This document shows positions 9,455 to 18,448 of a stretch of 64,000 bases of DNA, piece after piece. Position 1 is the first letter of the stretch. Every line of letters starts with the position of its first letter. The notes under the pieces were generated by a model. The model searched no databases, was not told where the DNA came from, and was given only the letters and a program-made list of their open reading frames with translations. Where the stretch lies: assembly GCF_031180975.1 (NCBI RefSeq), contig NZ_JAPSLI010000004.1, positions 124,001 through 188,000 on the forward strand. Reading direction: 5' to 3'. The DNA comes from Microbacterium sp. (GTDB lineage Bacteria; Actinomycetota; Actinomycetes; Actinomycetales; Microbacteriaceae). The translations under genes and the position numbers were made by a program.

Positions 9455-11947
9455 TCAGTCCTCGTTGAACTCGATCACCGGGATCGCGGACGTCGTGATC
9501 GGCACCGTCGGCGACATGAGCGTGCCGTCCTCGCGCCGAGCATCCGCGAACTGCTGCAGCGAGGGACGGCCTGGACGCACCGGCCCCTGGTCGGCCAGCG
9601 CGATCACGGCATCCTGCCCCACCGCGGCGCGGAACGTCTCGCCCCGCACGGTGAACTCGACCGGATCGCCGCTGCGCACCTCGACGCGCAGTCGGTCACG
9701 GTTCACTGTGACGTACAGCGATGAGCCCTGCCACTGCAGCGGGTACGACAGCTCCGGCCAGTCCACCGGCAGCCGCGGGTCGAAGCTGAGCTCGCCGTGG
9801 TAGTCGCGCATGCCGCCGAAGCCGCACACCAGCGCCGTCCAGACGCCGCCCGCCGACGCGACGTGCACGCCGTCCGCGGCGTTGTGGTGCAGATCACCGA
9901 GGTCGACGAAGATCGCCTGCTCGAAGTACTCCTGCGCGAGCTCCTGGTATCCGACCTCGGCCGCCATGATCGACTGCACGACCGCGGACAGGGTGGAGTC
10001 GCCCGTGGTCAGCGGGTCGTAGTACTGGAAGTCGGCGAGCTTCTCCTCGGCGGTGAAGTGGTTGCCCTGCAGGAACAGCGCCAGCACAACGTCCGCCTGC
10101 TTCAGCACCTGGAAGCGGTAGATGACCAGCGGGTGGAAGTGCAGCAGCAGCGGCCGCTGCTCGCGCGGGGTGCCCTCCAGATCCCACACCTCGCGCTCGA
10201 GGAACAGCGAGTCCTGCGGGTGGATGCCGAGGCTCTCGCTGAACGGGATGTGCATCGCCTCGGCGGCGCGCTCCCAGGCATCCGCTTCGCCTTCGTCGAG
10301 TCCGGTGCGGTCGACGAGCGCCTCGTACGCGGCAGGGTCGTCGACGGCCATCTCGCGCACGACGCTGGCGGCGTAGCGGAGGTTGTAGCGCGCCATCACG
10401 TTCGTGAACAGGTTGTCGTTGACGACGGTGGTGTACTCGTCCGGGCCGGTGACGCCGTGGATGTGGAACGTGGCGTCGCCGTTCGTGCCGCGCCAGAAGC
10501 CGAGGGTGGCCCACAGGCGGGCGGTCTCGACGGCGATGTCGGCACCCTCACGGCGCAGGAATCCCTCGTCGCCGGTGGCGCGGACGTACTTGCCCAGCGC
10601 GAAGCTCACGTCGGCGTTGATGTGGTACTGCGCCGTGCCGGCGGCGTAGTACGCGGACGCCTCCTCACCGTTGATCGTGCGCCACGGGAACAGCGCGCCC
10701 GCCTCATTCAGCTGCGCGGCGCGGCGACGGGCGGCGGGCAGCATCAGCACCCGCGCGCGCAACGCATTGCGGGCCCACAGCGGCGACGTGTAGGTGAGGA
10801 AGGGGAGCACGTAGATCTCGGTGTCCCAGAAGTAGTGGCCGCTGTAGCCCGACCCTGTGAGCCCCTTCGCGGGCACGCCGGCGCCGTCTGCTCGGGCCGC
10901 CGCCTGGGCGAGCTGCAGCAGGCACCAGCGGGTCGCCTGCTGCAGGTCGTCGCGGCCGGTGATGCGCACGTCCGAACGCTCCCAGAACGCGGCGAGCCAT
11001 TCCGCCTGGCGGGTGAACAGCGTCTGCACGCCTTCGACGGCCGCGCGGTCGAGGGTGCGCCGGCAGCGGTCCACCAGCTCGCGCGCCGGAACGCCCCGGG
11101 ACGTGTGGTAGCTGACCACCTTCGTGATGCGGGTGGGGATGCCGGCCTTCGCCTGCACCCGGAACACGTTCTTCGCGACGTCCGGCTCGATGAGCGTGCG
11201 GGCGCTGTAGTCGTTGTCCGTCTCGATGATGTGGTCGGCCACCACGGCGACAGTCATCCCCGAGTCGCTGACCTGGTACGACAGGGCCGAGCGCAGTCCG
11301 TCCTGCCAGTACTCCACCGGCTCCAGCACCCGCTTGGTGATCTTCTCCGCCTTACGCGGATCGAAGGCCGGTTGCCCCTTCTTCTGCGCTTGCATCGGGT
11401 TGCCGGCGTAGATGCCGGCGCCGTCCTGACGGTTCAACAGCTGGCAGCTGACGGTCACGGGCGCGTCGGCGTTCTCGACGGTGACCTCCAGACGCAACAC
11501 GGCCAGGTGGCGCTCGTCGAAGCTCACGATCCGCTCGTCGCGCAGATGCACCCGCTTGCCGGACGGGGTCTCCCACAGCACGTGCCGGCTGAGCACGCCG
11601 GTGCGCATGTCGAGCTCGCGACGGTACTCGTGGATGTCCGCCTCGTCGAACGACAGCGGCTCGTCGTCGACGTACAGCCGCATGATCTTCGCGTCGGGGG
11701 CGTTCACGATCGTCTGGCCGACCTCGGCGAACCCGTACGCCTGCTCGGCGTGACGGATCGGCCAAGTCTCGTGCAGGCCGTTGATGAACGTGCCGTGCTC
11801 GTGCGCCCCGCGGCCCTCGATGTGGTTTCCCCGCAGGCCCAGGTAGCCGTTGCCGACGGCGAACAGCGTCTCGGCGACGCCGTCCTGCTCGTAGCGGGTC
11901 TCGACGAGACGCCAGGGGTCGACGGGGTAGCGGTCGCGGTCGATCAT
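9455..11947 (-). CDS. Glycoside hydrolase family 65 disaccharide phosphorylase
   Basis: 830 residues from ATG 11947, which has GGAGG just upstream. GH65 enzymes of this type (maltose, trehalose, kojibiose, nigerose phosphorylases) split an alpha-glucoside with phosphate to beta-glucose 1-phosphate plus glucose. Seen here: the N-terminal GNGYLGLRGNH block (about 31-41), the (alpha/alpha)6-barrel motifs GHYFWDTEIYVLP and HGVTGPDEYTTV, where the Glu of GPDEY is the general acid, and a C-terminal beta sandwich. The next gene upstream is a beta-phosphoglucomutase, which fits beta-G1P as product. Which disaccharide is used cannot be read off with confidence. Confidence 0.93.
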   Translation of the reverse strand: MIDRDRYPVDPWRLVETRYEQDGVAETLFAVGNGYLGLRGNHIEGRGAHEHGTFINGLHETWPIRHAEQAYGFAEVGQTIVNAPDAKIMRLYVDDEPLSFDEADIHEYRRELDMRTGVLSRHVLWETPSGKRVHLRDERIVSFDERHLAVLRLEVTVENADAPVTVSCQLLNRQDGAGIYAGNPMQAQKKGQPAFDPRKAEKITKRVLEPVEYWQDGLRSALSYQVSDSGMTVAVVADHIIETDNDYSARTLIEPDVAKNVFRVQAKAGIPTRITKVVSYHTSRGVPARELVDRCRRTLDRAAVEGVQTLFTRQAEWLAAFWERSDVRITGRDDLQQATRWCLLQLAQAAARADGAGVPAKGLTGSGYSGHYFWDTEIYVLPFLTYTSPLWARNALRARVLMLPAARRRAAQLNEAGALFPWRTINGEEASAYYAAGTAQYHINADVSFALGKYVRATGDEGFLRREGADIAVETARLWATLGFWRGTNGDATFHIHGVTGPDEYTTVVNDNLFTNVMARYNLRYAASVVREMAVDDPAAYEALVDRTGLDEGEADAWERAAEAMHIPFSESLGIHPQDSLFLEREVWDLEGTPREQRPLLLHFHPLVIYRFQVLKQADVVLALFLQGNHFTAEEKLADFQYYDPLTTGDSTLSAVVQSIMAAEVGYQELAQEYFEQAIFVDLGDLHHNAADGVHVASAGGVWTALVCGFGGMRDYHGELSFDPRLPVDWPELSYPLQWQGSSLYVTVNRDRLRVEVRSGDPVEFTVRGETFRAAVGQDAVIALADQGPVRPGRPSLQQFADARREDGTLMSPTVPITTSAIPVIEFNED

Positions 11948-11996
11948 GCGTCCTCCGGGACGAGGGGGGTTCGGGTGGGGTTGGTGACGGGTCGGG

Positions 11997-12731
11997 TCAG
12001 CCGTCGGCGAGCAACCGGGCGAGGTCATCGACGATACAGGTCGCACCGGCGTCGCGCAGGGCCTCGGGCCCCGCCCCGCGGTCGACCGCGACGACGATCC
12101 CGTACCCGGCGGATGCCGCGGAGGCGACACCCGAGACGGCATCCTCGACCGCCGCGGCGGCGGCAGGGTCGACACCCAGCATCCGCGCGCCCTCGCGGAA
12201 CATGTCCGGCGAGGGCTTGGAGGCGAGCTCGTCGCGCTCGGCGACGACGCCGTCGACCACGGCGCGGAAGAAGTCGCGGATGCCGGCGCTGGCGAGCACC
12301 TCTTCGGCGTTCTTCGAGCTGGACACCACCCCCATCGGCACGCCCGCGTCGCGCAGGCTCTCGATGAGCGCAAGCGATCCGGGGTACGGGGCGATGCCCT
12401 CGCTGCGCAGTGTGGCCGCGAACGCCGCGTTCTTCCGGTTGCCGATGCCGGAGATCGTCTCGGCCTCGGGCGGGTCGTCGACCTGCCCCCAGGGGATCTC
12501 CACGTTGCGGCTGCGCAGCAGGCTGGCGACGCCGTCGTACCGCTTCTTGCCGTCCACGTACGCGAAGTAGTCGGCGTCGGTGTACGGCGCCTCGATGCCC
12601 CAACGGGCGAACACCTCGTCGAACACCTTCTTCCACGCGCGCATGTGCACTTCGGCGGTCGGCGTCAGGACGCCGTCGAGGTCGAACAGGACCCCCGCGG
12701 TGCGGTGCAGATCGGGCAGTTGCTCGGGCAC
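11997..12731 (-). CDS. pgmB: Beta-phosphoglucomutase-family HAD phosphatase/mutase
   Basis: 244 residues. HAD motif I is FDLDGVLTPT (about residues 16-25), with the nucleophile and acid Asp pair DxD; motif II is the Ser in VSSSK, motif III the Lys in SKPSPDMF, motif IV the DAVSG Asp. The cap domain is the helical C1 type used by beta-PGM. It likely turns beta-glucose 1-phosphate from the adjacent GH65 enzyme into glucose 6-phosphate. It lies 49 bp upstream of that gene and 96 bp downstream of ackA. A trehalose-6-phosphate phosphatase-like role is less likely. Confidence 0.88.
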   Translation of the reverse strand: MPEQLPDLHRTAGVLFDLDGVLTPTAEVHMRAWKKVFDEVFARWGIEAPYTDADYFAYVDGKKRYDGVASLLRSRNVEIPWGQVDDPPEAETISGIGNRKNAAFAATLRSEGIAPYPGSLALIESLRDAGVPMGVVSSSKNAEEVLASAGIRDFFRAVVDGVVAERDELASKPSPDMFREGARMLGVDPAAAAAVEDAVSGVASAASAGYGIVVAVDRGAGPEALRDAGATCIVDDLARLLADG

Positions 12732-12827
12732 TGATGCCTCCAGGGGACGGGCGGGCCGGCACTCACGGTGCGCGGGTTCCAGCGTAGCGAGATCGCCGCG
12801 GCGCGTGGGCCGCGAGAGTGCGGATGT

Positions 12828-14051
12828 TCAGGCGACGCTGAGGGTCTGGCGGGCGATCTCCAGCTCCTCGTCGGTGGGCACCACGAGGACGGCGACGCGG
12901 GAGTCGTCGGTCGAGATGCGGCGGATGCCGGAGCCGCGCGTCCCGTTGCGGTCGGGGTCGACCGTCACGCCGAGAAATCCCAGCGTGGCCAGGGCGTCGG
13001 CCCGTACGGGGGCGGCGTTCTCGCCGACGCCTGCTGTGAACGAGATGACGTCCACTCCCCCGAGCTGTGCGATGTAGGCGCCGGCGTACGCGCGGAGCCG
13101 GTGGATGTACACGTCGTAGGCCAGCGTGGCGGCCGGCTCTCCGGCATCCCTTCCGGCGAGGATGTCGCGCATGTCGCTGCGTCCGGCGAGGCCGAGCAGG
13201 CCGCTGCGCTTGTTGAGCAGGGTGTCCAGCTCGTCGGTGCCCAGCCCGGCTCTGCGGGCGAGGTGGAACAGGATCGCGGGGTCGATGTCGCCCGACCGGG
13301 TGCCCATCACCAGCCCTTCCAGGGGCGTGAATCCCATCGAGGTCTCCACCGAGCGGCCGCCGTCGATCGCTGTCATCGACGCGCCGTTGCCGAGGTGGAA
13401 CACGAGCTGCCTCAGCTCGCTGAGGGGCCGATCGAGGAATGCGGCCGCCTGCTCGCTGACGTACTTGTGGCTGGTGCCGTGGAAGCCGTACCGGCGCACG
13501 CGGTTGGCGCGCGCGGTCTCAGCGTCGATGGCGTAGGTGTATGCGGCCGGGGGCAGAGTCTGGTGGAACGCGGTGTCGAACACCGCCACGTGCGGCACAT
13601 CCCCGAACGCCGCCTTCGCCGCGCGGATGCCGGCCAGGTTGGCGGGGTTGTGCAGCGGGGCGAGCACCGACAGGTCGTCGATGTTGATCTCGACGAGCGG
13701 CGTGATGACGGTCGGCTCGAAGAAGCGGGCGCCGCCGTGCACGACCCTGTGGCCCACCGCCACAGGTGGGTGCTCGCGCAGGCTCGGCCCGTGCTCCTCG
13801 AACTGGGTGAGCATGACGGCGAACGCCTCGTCGTGGTCGGCGATGGGGCGTTCGTCTGAGTAGCGGGCGTCGAGCATCGCCGGCGCCGGCTCACCGGGCT
13901 CGGCATGCATGCGCACGGTGTGCCCGACGATGCCGCTGTCCTGCCCGATCCGCTCGATCAGGCCGCTCGCGATCTCGGCCTCCCGCGCCATGTCCATCAG
14001 GCTGTACTTCAGCGACGATGAGCCGCTGTTGATGACGAGCACGACGCTCAC
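12828..14051 (-). CDS. ackA: Acetate kinase
   Basis: 407 residues, normal length. It interconverts acetyl phosphate plus ADP with acetate plus ATP. The N-terminal ATPase-fold motif is NSGSSSLKY (8-16); GHRVVHGGARF and the C-terminal FTAGVGENAAPVR nucleotide-binding segment are present. Its ATG overlaps the pta stop by four bases (14048-14051), giving translational coupling in the classic pta-ackA order. Confidence 0.97.
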   Translation of the reverse strand: MSVVLVINSGSSSLKYSLMDMAREAEIASGLIERIGQDSGIVGHTVRMHAEPGEPAPAMLDARYSDERPIADHDEAFAVMLTQFEEHGPSLREHPPVAVGHRVVHGGARFFEPTVITPLVEINIDDLSVLAPLHNPANLAGIRAAKAAFGDVPHVAVFDTAFHQTLPPAAYTYAIDAETARANRVRRYGFHGTSHKYVSEQAAAFLDRPLSELRQLVFHLGNGASMTAIDGGRSVETSMGFTPLEGLVMGTRSGDIDPAILFHLARRAGLGTDELDTLLNKRSGLLGLAGRSDMRDILAGRDAGEPAATLAYDVYIHRLRAYAGAYIAQLGGVDVISFTAGVGENAAPVRADALATLGFLGVTVDPDRNGTRGSGIRRISTDDSRVAVLVVPTDEELEIARQTLSVA

Positions 14052-16171
14052 GACTTCTCCCCCTGCGCCTGGATGGACTGCGCCTGGATGGCGGTGATCG
14101 CGACGGTGTTGACGATGTCGTCGACCAGGGCGCCGCGCGACAGGTCGTTGATCGGCCTGTTCAGGCCCTGCAGCACCGGCCCGATCGCCACCGCTCCGGC
14201 GGAGCGCTGCACCGCCTTGTAGGTGTTGTTGCCGGTGTTGAGGTCGGGGAACACGAACACCGTGGCACGGCCGGCCACCGCCGACTCGGGCAGCTTCGCC
14301 TTGGCGACTGCGGCGTCGGCGGCCGCGTCGTACTGGATGGGGCCTTCCACCGGCAGGTCCGGCATCCGCTCTCTGACCAGCGCGGTCGCCTCACGCACCT
14401 TGTCGACGTCGGCGCCCGAGCCGGACTCTCCCGTCGAGTACGACAGCATCGCGACGCGCGGCTCGATGCCGAACTGCCGCGCGGTCGCAGCAGACGAGAT
14501 GGCGATGTCGGCGAGCTGGGTGCTGGTGGGGTCGGGGATCACCGCGCAGTCGCCGTAGACGAGCACGCGGTCGGCGAGCGCCATGAGGAACACGCTCGAG
14601 ACGACGTCGACACCTGGGCGGGTCTTGATGATCTCGAACGACGGCCGGATGGTGTGCGCCGTGGTGTGCATGGCGCCGGAGACCATGCCGTCGGCGAGCC
14701 CGAGGTGCACCATCATCGTGCCGAAGTACGACACGTCGGTGACGGTGTCGGCGGCCTGCTGGACGGTGACGCCCTTGTGGGCGCGCAGGCGAGCGTACTC
14801 CTTCGCGAAGCGGTCGACGAGTTCGGGGTCGGTCGGGCTGATCACCTGCGCCGCTGAGAGGTCGACGCCGAGCGCTTCCGCCCTGCTGCGGATCTCGCGC
14901 TCGTCGCCGAGGATGGTCAGGTCGGCGACCTGACGGGCGAGCAGGATGCCGGCTGCGCGCAGGATGCGGTCGTCGCCGCCTTCCGGCAGGACGATGCGCC
15001 GGCGGTCGGCGCGGGCGCGCTCGATGAGCCCGTACTCGAACATGAGCGGCGTGACCACGGTGGAGCGGGCGAGCCCCATCTCGATGGTGAGCTCGGTGAT
15101 GTCGACGTGCGTCTGGAACAGGGCGAGCGCGGAGCGGTACCGCGCGGCGGACTCCGCGGTGATGCGGCCGCGGGTGCCCATGATCCGCACCGCGGTGTCG
15201 TAGGTGCCGAGGTGGGTGGCGACGATCGGGATCGTCACGTCCACGCCGTCGATGAGCCGCAGAATCGGCTCGGGCAGCTCGAACGGCCCGTTCAGCACGA
15301 TGCCCGCGAGGGGCGGGAAGGTGCCCGATGCCGCGGCGAGCAGCGTGGCCAGCAGCACCTCGGTGCGGTCGGCGGGGATGACCACCACCGCCCGCTCGGT
15401 GAGCCGGGGCAGCACGTTCACGAGCGACATTCCGGCGATGACGACGCTGTAGGCCTCGCGTTCGAGCAGTTCGTCCGCGCCGCGCACGAGGCGTCCGCCG
15501 ACGGCCTGCATGATGCCGCGCATCGACGGCGCGACGAGCGCGCGGTCCTCGGGGATGGCCCAGACCGGCGTGCCGGTGCGGATGCTGTCGACGATCTCGA
15601 CCAGCGCGTCGGGGTCGGCGCGGTTGACGATCACGGCGAACAGCTCGGCGCGCTCGTCGGCGAGTTCGGCGACGGCGAGCGCCGCGATCTGCACGATCTG
15701 CTCGGGGGTGCGTGCGGTGGTCGTGCCGAGCTGCTCGGCCTGGTTCTGCTGGTCGCGGCCGGAGAGGACCAGGAGCACTGGCGCGCCGAGGTTCGCGGCG
15801 ACCCTGGCGTTGTAGCCGAGCTCGGCGGGGCTGGCGACATCGGTGTAGTCGCTGCCGATCACGACGACCGCGTCGCACTGTGCCTCGATGTCTTTGAAGC
15901 GCGACACGATGGTCGCCAGGGCGTGGTCGGGGTCAGCGCGGACGTCGTCGTAGGTCACCCCGACGCAGTCGTCGTAGTCGAGCTGCACGCCGTCGTGGGC
16001 GAGCAGCAGTTCGAGCACCGCATCGCGCTCCACGGCGGATCGGGTGATCGGGCGGAACACTCCGACCCGGGACGAGACGCGCATGAGCGCGTCGAGCACG
16101 CCCAGGGCGATGGTGGATTTTCCGGTGTGCCCCTCGGCCGAGGTGATGTAGATGCTCCGCGCCACGGTCAC
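14048..16171 (-). CDS. pta: Phosphate acetyltransferase (long form)
   Basis: 707 residues. It makes acetyl phosphate from acetyl-CoA and phosphate. This is the long, three-part form: an N-terminal P-loop domain (SAEGHTGKSTIALGVLD, about 11-27), a middle DRTGG domain (about 210-330), and the C-terminal catalytic PTA_PTB domain from about 385 with LPEGGDDRILRAAGILLARQ and FPDLNTGNNTYKAVQR (general catalytic region). It leads the operon pta-ackA, and the pgmB and GH65 genes lie just beyond. Confidence 0.97.
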   Translation of the reverse strand: MTVARSIYITSAEGHTGKSTIALGVLDALMRVSSRVGVFRPITRSAVERDAVLELLLAHDGVQLDYDDCVGVTYDDVRADPDHALATIVSRFKDIEAQCDAVVVIGSDYTDVASPAELGYNARVAANLGAPVLLVLSGRDQQNQAEQLGTTTARTPEQIVQIAALAVAELADERAELFAVIVNRADPDALVEIVDSIRTGTPVWAIPEDRALVAPSMRGIMQAVGGRLVRGADELLEREAYSVVIAGMSLVNVLPRLTERAVVVIPADRTEVLLATLLAAASGTFPPLAGIVLNGPFELPEPILRLIDGVDVTIPIVATHLGTYDTAVRIMGTRGRITAESAARYRSALALFQTHVDITELTIEMGLARSTVVTPLMFEYGLIERARADRRRIVLPEGGDDRILRAAGILLARQVADLTILGDEREIRSRAEALGVDLSAAQVISPTDPELVDRFAKEYARLRAHKGVTVQQAADTVTDVSYFGTMMVHLGLADGMVSGAMHTTAHTIRPSFEIIKTRPGVDVVSSVFLMALADRVLVYGDCAVIPDPTSTQLADIAISSAATARQFGIEPRVAMLSYSTGESGSGADVDKVREATALVRERMPDLPVEGPIQYDAAADAAVAKAKLPESAVAGRATVFVFPDLNTGNNTYKAVQRSAGAVAIGPVLQGLNRPINDLSRGALVDDIVNTVAITAIQAQSIQAQGEKS

Positions 16172-16242
16172 AGCCTATGCGCGCCCACCTCCGCGCACCC
16201 TGGATCCCTGAGTTCATCGAAGGGCCCCAGAGTGCCACCCGT

Positions 16243-16872
16243 TCACCCCCGCCCCGCGCACACCCCCGATAGCGCGTCGACGACGGCCGCCGCATCATCC
16301 TCGAAGCGCGCGTAATGCTCCGGATCCGAGTTGATCTGCACCCGGTTGATCGCGTGCGTGGGCTCCATGTCCTGCCAGCCGGGCAGCTTCGCGAGCCGCT
16401 CGTAGAACAGGGTGGCGGCCGTCGCCGGGTCCATCCGTTGCTCGACCGTGCCCCACCACTCCTGCTGCTGGAACAGCCCGACGCTGGACGTGCGGCTCCC
16501 GTCGGGGTTCGTCACGCGGGACGTCTCCCAGTCCCCGTAGGCGATGTTCCGGAGCGAACTCTCGCCCATCGCGGTCATCACGCCGATGATCTGCCCGTCG
16601 CGCGCGAAGCCGAGTCCCTGCGCCGTCCGCACGATCGTCGCCGCGTTCTCGAGCTGCTCACCGCGCCATCCCTGCACGCCGAACGGCGGATAGGCCTGAG
16701 GGTCGTCGGCGCAGAACGCGGCCGGCCGATGCGAGGTCAGCAGGCCGAGCACCACGAGGAAGACGGATGCCGCCGCTGCGACGATCACGGTGACGAGGAG
16801 CGGGCGGCCCGCGCGGCGAGTCGTGCGGCGGCGGGCCGGCCGTCGTCCGCGCGCTCCCCGACGCCGGCTCAT
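16243..16872 (-). CDS. Membrane-anchored lytic-transglycosylase-like protein
   Basis: 209 residues from ATG 16872. The basic N-terminus (RRRGARGRRPARRRTTRR) is followed by one membrane segment (about 27-48), placing the rest outside the cell. The outer domain has TAMGESSLRN, where Glu follows the pattern of the catalytic Glu of goose-type or SLT lysozymes, then SSVGLFQQQ, a match for the family's G-[LV]-[FM]-Q motif, and a C-terminal helix pair. It probably cuts peptidoglycan. Its ATG overlaps the rhomboid stop (ATGA), so the two are co-translated. Confidence 0.75.
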   Translation of the reverse strand: MSRRRGARGRRPARRRTTRRAGRPLLVTVIVAAAASVFLVVLGLLTSHRPAAFCADDPQAYPPFGVQGWRGEQLENAATIVRTAQGLGFARDGQIIGVMTAMGESSLRNIAYGDWETSRVTNPDGSRTSSVGLFQQQEWWGTVEQRMDPATAATLFYERLAKLPGWQDMEPTHAINRVQINSDPEHYARFEDDAAAVVDALSGVCAGRG

Positions 16873-17459
16873 GGCTGACCCTGCCGTCGTCGTCCGGTGA
16901 GCGCGGCGACGCCCCCTCCGATCCCCCCGAAGAGGTGCGCCTGCCAGGAGACGCCGGTGCCGGGGTCGAACACCCCGGCGAGCATCGATCCGCCATACAG
17001 CACGATGACGATCACCGCGATCAGCGCGTACAGCAGCCGGTGCGAGACGCGGCCGGGGATGAGGACCCTCAGCACCACGTACGCGAAGTATCCGAAGACC
17101 AGGACGGACGCGCCGACGGTGAGCGCCCCGGGCGGGTTCACCAGCCAGGTGCCGACTCCCCCGACCAGCGCGACGACGGCCGTCACGACCCAGAAGCGGC
17201 CGGCGCCCTCCACGGCGACGAGGCAGCCGAGCACGAGCAGCGGAAGCGTGTTCGCGATCAGGTGCGCCCAGCCGGCATGCAGCAGCGGGCCGAGGATGAT
17301 CCCGCCGAGTCCCGCCGGGTCCCACGACCGTAGACCGAAGCCGGTGAAGGAGCCCGGCAGCACGGCATCCGCCGCCTGGATCACCCACATGAGCGCCAGA
17401 AGGCACACCGGCGCGAGGAAGCGGGAGAAGCGGCTCCTGCGCTCGCGTGCGATGGTCAC
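16869..17459 (-). CDS. Rhomboid-family intramembrane serine protease
   Basis: 196 residues from GTG 17459, which has GGGAGG eight bases upstream; a longer reading upstream runs towards the SRP RNA and is unlikely. Six or seven membrane segments. The family marks are HAGWAHLIAN (residues 61-70), the putative nucleophile Ser118 in GASV (the usual GxSG has lost its last Gly) and His175 in AHLFGG. It likely cleaves membrane proteins within the bilayer. It is coupled to the transglycosylase-like gene downstream, but no substrate is evident. Confidence 0.87.
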   Translation of the reverse strand: MTIARERRSRFSRFLAPVCLLALMWVIQAADAVLPGSFTGFGLRSWDPAGLGGIILGPLLHAGWAHLIANTLPLLVLGCLVAVEGAGRFWVVTAVVALVGGVGTWLVNPPGALTVGASVLVFGYFAYVVLRVLIPGRVSHRLLYALIAVIVIVLYGGSMLAGVFDPGTGVSWQAHLFGGIGGGVAALTGRRRQGQP

Positions 17460-17542
17460 GTCACGATCCTCCCAGCGGCACCTTCCGGGCGGCTGGGGAT
17501 CCGGCGACTCAGCCGGTCCCTGAGCCTGTCGGGGCAAAGAAA

Positions 17543-17637
17543 AGGACCCTCCGCGCACCCGGCAGAGCCCGGTTACCCTTGCTACGTTTCCGTCCTGGGG
17601 GAATTGGCCTGGATGCCGTCACGCGGAGAGCCGTCGA
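17543..17637 (-). ncRNA. ffs: Signal recognition particle RNA, bacterial small type (4.5S)
   Basis: On the minus strand the sequence folds as a rod. An end stem pairs CTCCGCG (near 17628-17622) with CGCGGAG (near 17555-17549); CGGCA pairs with TGCCG further in. The tip CAGGACGGAAACGTAGCAAG shows the SRP domain-IV pattern, with a GAAA tetraloop closed by CG pairs and the unpaired AGCA on the 3' side. A run CCTTTTCTTT directly after the 3' stem acts as terminator. Ends are estimated to within a few bases. Confidence 0.82.
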
Positions 17638-17683
17638 TCAGTCTACCCGAGGTGCGAGGGCGGAACGCGCCGCTGCGCGGCGC

Positions 17684-17830
17684 TCAGTTCGGCTGAGTGC
17701 CGTCGTCTCCCACTTCCTCGAGCCATTCGGTCAGTTCCTCCTCGGCACCGGGGATGCCCTCCTGCACAGCGAGGCGGTACGCGGGCAAGGCCTCCGTAGC
17801 GACCGAGGTGCTCGTAGCAGAGTCGTCTGT
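17684..17830 (-). pseudogene. Possible 3' remnant of a broken gene (Sel1/TPR-like tail)
   Basis: A minus-strand frame ending at TGA 17686-17684 codes for about 47 residues. The last 35 (with LPAYRLAVQEGIPGAEEEL) look like a real acidic, helical protein tail of the kind that ends Sel1- or TPR-repeat proteins. It has a stop codon upstream and no start with a ribosome site, so it is probably a decayed fragment. It lies between the SRP RNA and the small membrane-protein genes, at the far edge of the rhs island. Weakly supported. Confidence 0.3.
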
Positions 17831-17856
17831 TCAGTCGTCCCTCTGCGTGCAGGTCT

Positions 17857-18327
17857 TCAACTACTTCCGGTATCGATCCAGTGATTGATCTCCTCGACCG
17901 CCCGCCGGCCAACGCTCGTGAAACAGAGCGTCGCCGGAACCCGATCCTCCTGCCAGGAATCGCAGCGAAAAAAGTCGATCTGAGCCCATCCGATGAGCTG
18001 CGCTGGCCTGCCACCCGTCCACCACCCTCCATATTCACCCACCATCACCAGATCCAGGCTTTGGCGCGAATATCGTCGGGTGCGCCAATAGGAACGGATG
18101 TGTATCGCGTCGTCCTCAATCCACACACGAATGCGACAAGAAACGACGAGCATGAGCGCAGCAACCACGAAGACCAGCATCGACATTATCGGGGACTCCT
18201 CGACGTGGAACAGCCAGGCCAGGACACACGCACCCGCAAAGTACAGGAATGCCAGCACCTTGGGGAGGGTGCCGATACCGCGCACCGTTTTGCTCTTGTC
18301 AAATGTCACAAATATTCCATCCGCCAA
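17857..18327 (-). CDS. Small membrane protein with PH-like tail; immunity-bank candidate
   Basis: 156 residues if translation starts at TTG 18327. GTG at 18306 (MTFDKSKT) is an alternative with GGATGG upstream, and would be seven residues shorter. Two membrane segments (about 24-41 and 48-64) are followed by a beta-rich part, RIRVWIEDDAIHIRSYWRTR, resembling bacterial PH-fold membrane proteins, then a final helix RRAVEEINHWID. It is a paralogue of the next gene (18449-18856). It lies in the AT-richer tract downstream of the rhs gene. Its role is unknown; position and duplication suggest an immunity gene. Confidence 0.6.
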   Translation of the reverse strand: MADGIFVTFDKSKTVRGIGTLPKVLAFLYFAGACVLAWLFHVEESPIMSMLVFVVAALMLVVSCRIRVWIEDDAIHIRSYWRTRRYSRQSLDLVMVGEYGGWWTGGRPAQLIGWAQIDFFRCDSWQEDRVPATLCFTSVGRRAVEEINHWIDTGSS

Positions 18328-18448
18328 CCTTGCACGACGCTGTCGGTGAGCAGGCCTTTCCCAGCGAGGTCACCGCCTCGAAAGAAGACGACGGCGTCAC
18401 GAGCGTGATCGTGATCGAGCGGATGCTGCGCGGCTGACTCAATAGTCC

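Noticed and set aside
6724..9468. Long plus-strand open frame opposite dnaX
   Set aside because: Low-complexity Arg/Gly composition, antisense to DnaX, which has clear motifs. Also true of similar long frames opposite GH65, the ABC operons, and MoxR-transglutaminase.
17460..17558. Upstream extension of the rhomboid gene to an ATG at 17558
   Set aside because: It would run into the SRP RNA terminator; GTG 17459 has a strong ribosome site.
18249..18437. Plus-strand ORF whose tail reads AFPSEVTASKEDDGVTSVIV
   Set aside because: The tail looks protein-like, but most of the frame is antisense to the 17857-18327 gene and there is no start with a ribosome site. May be debris; not called.
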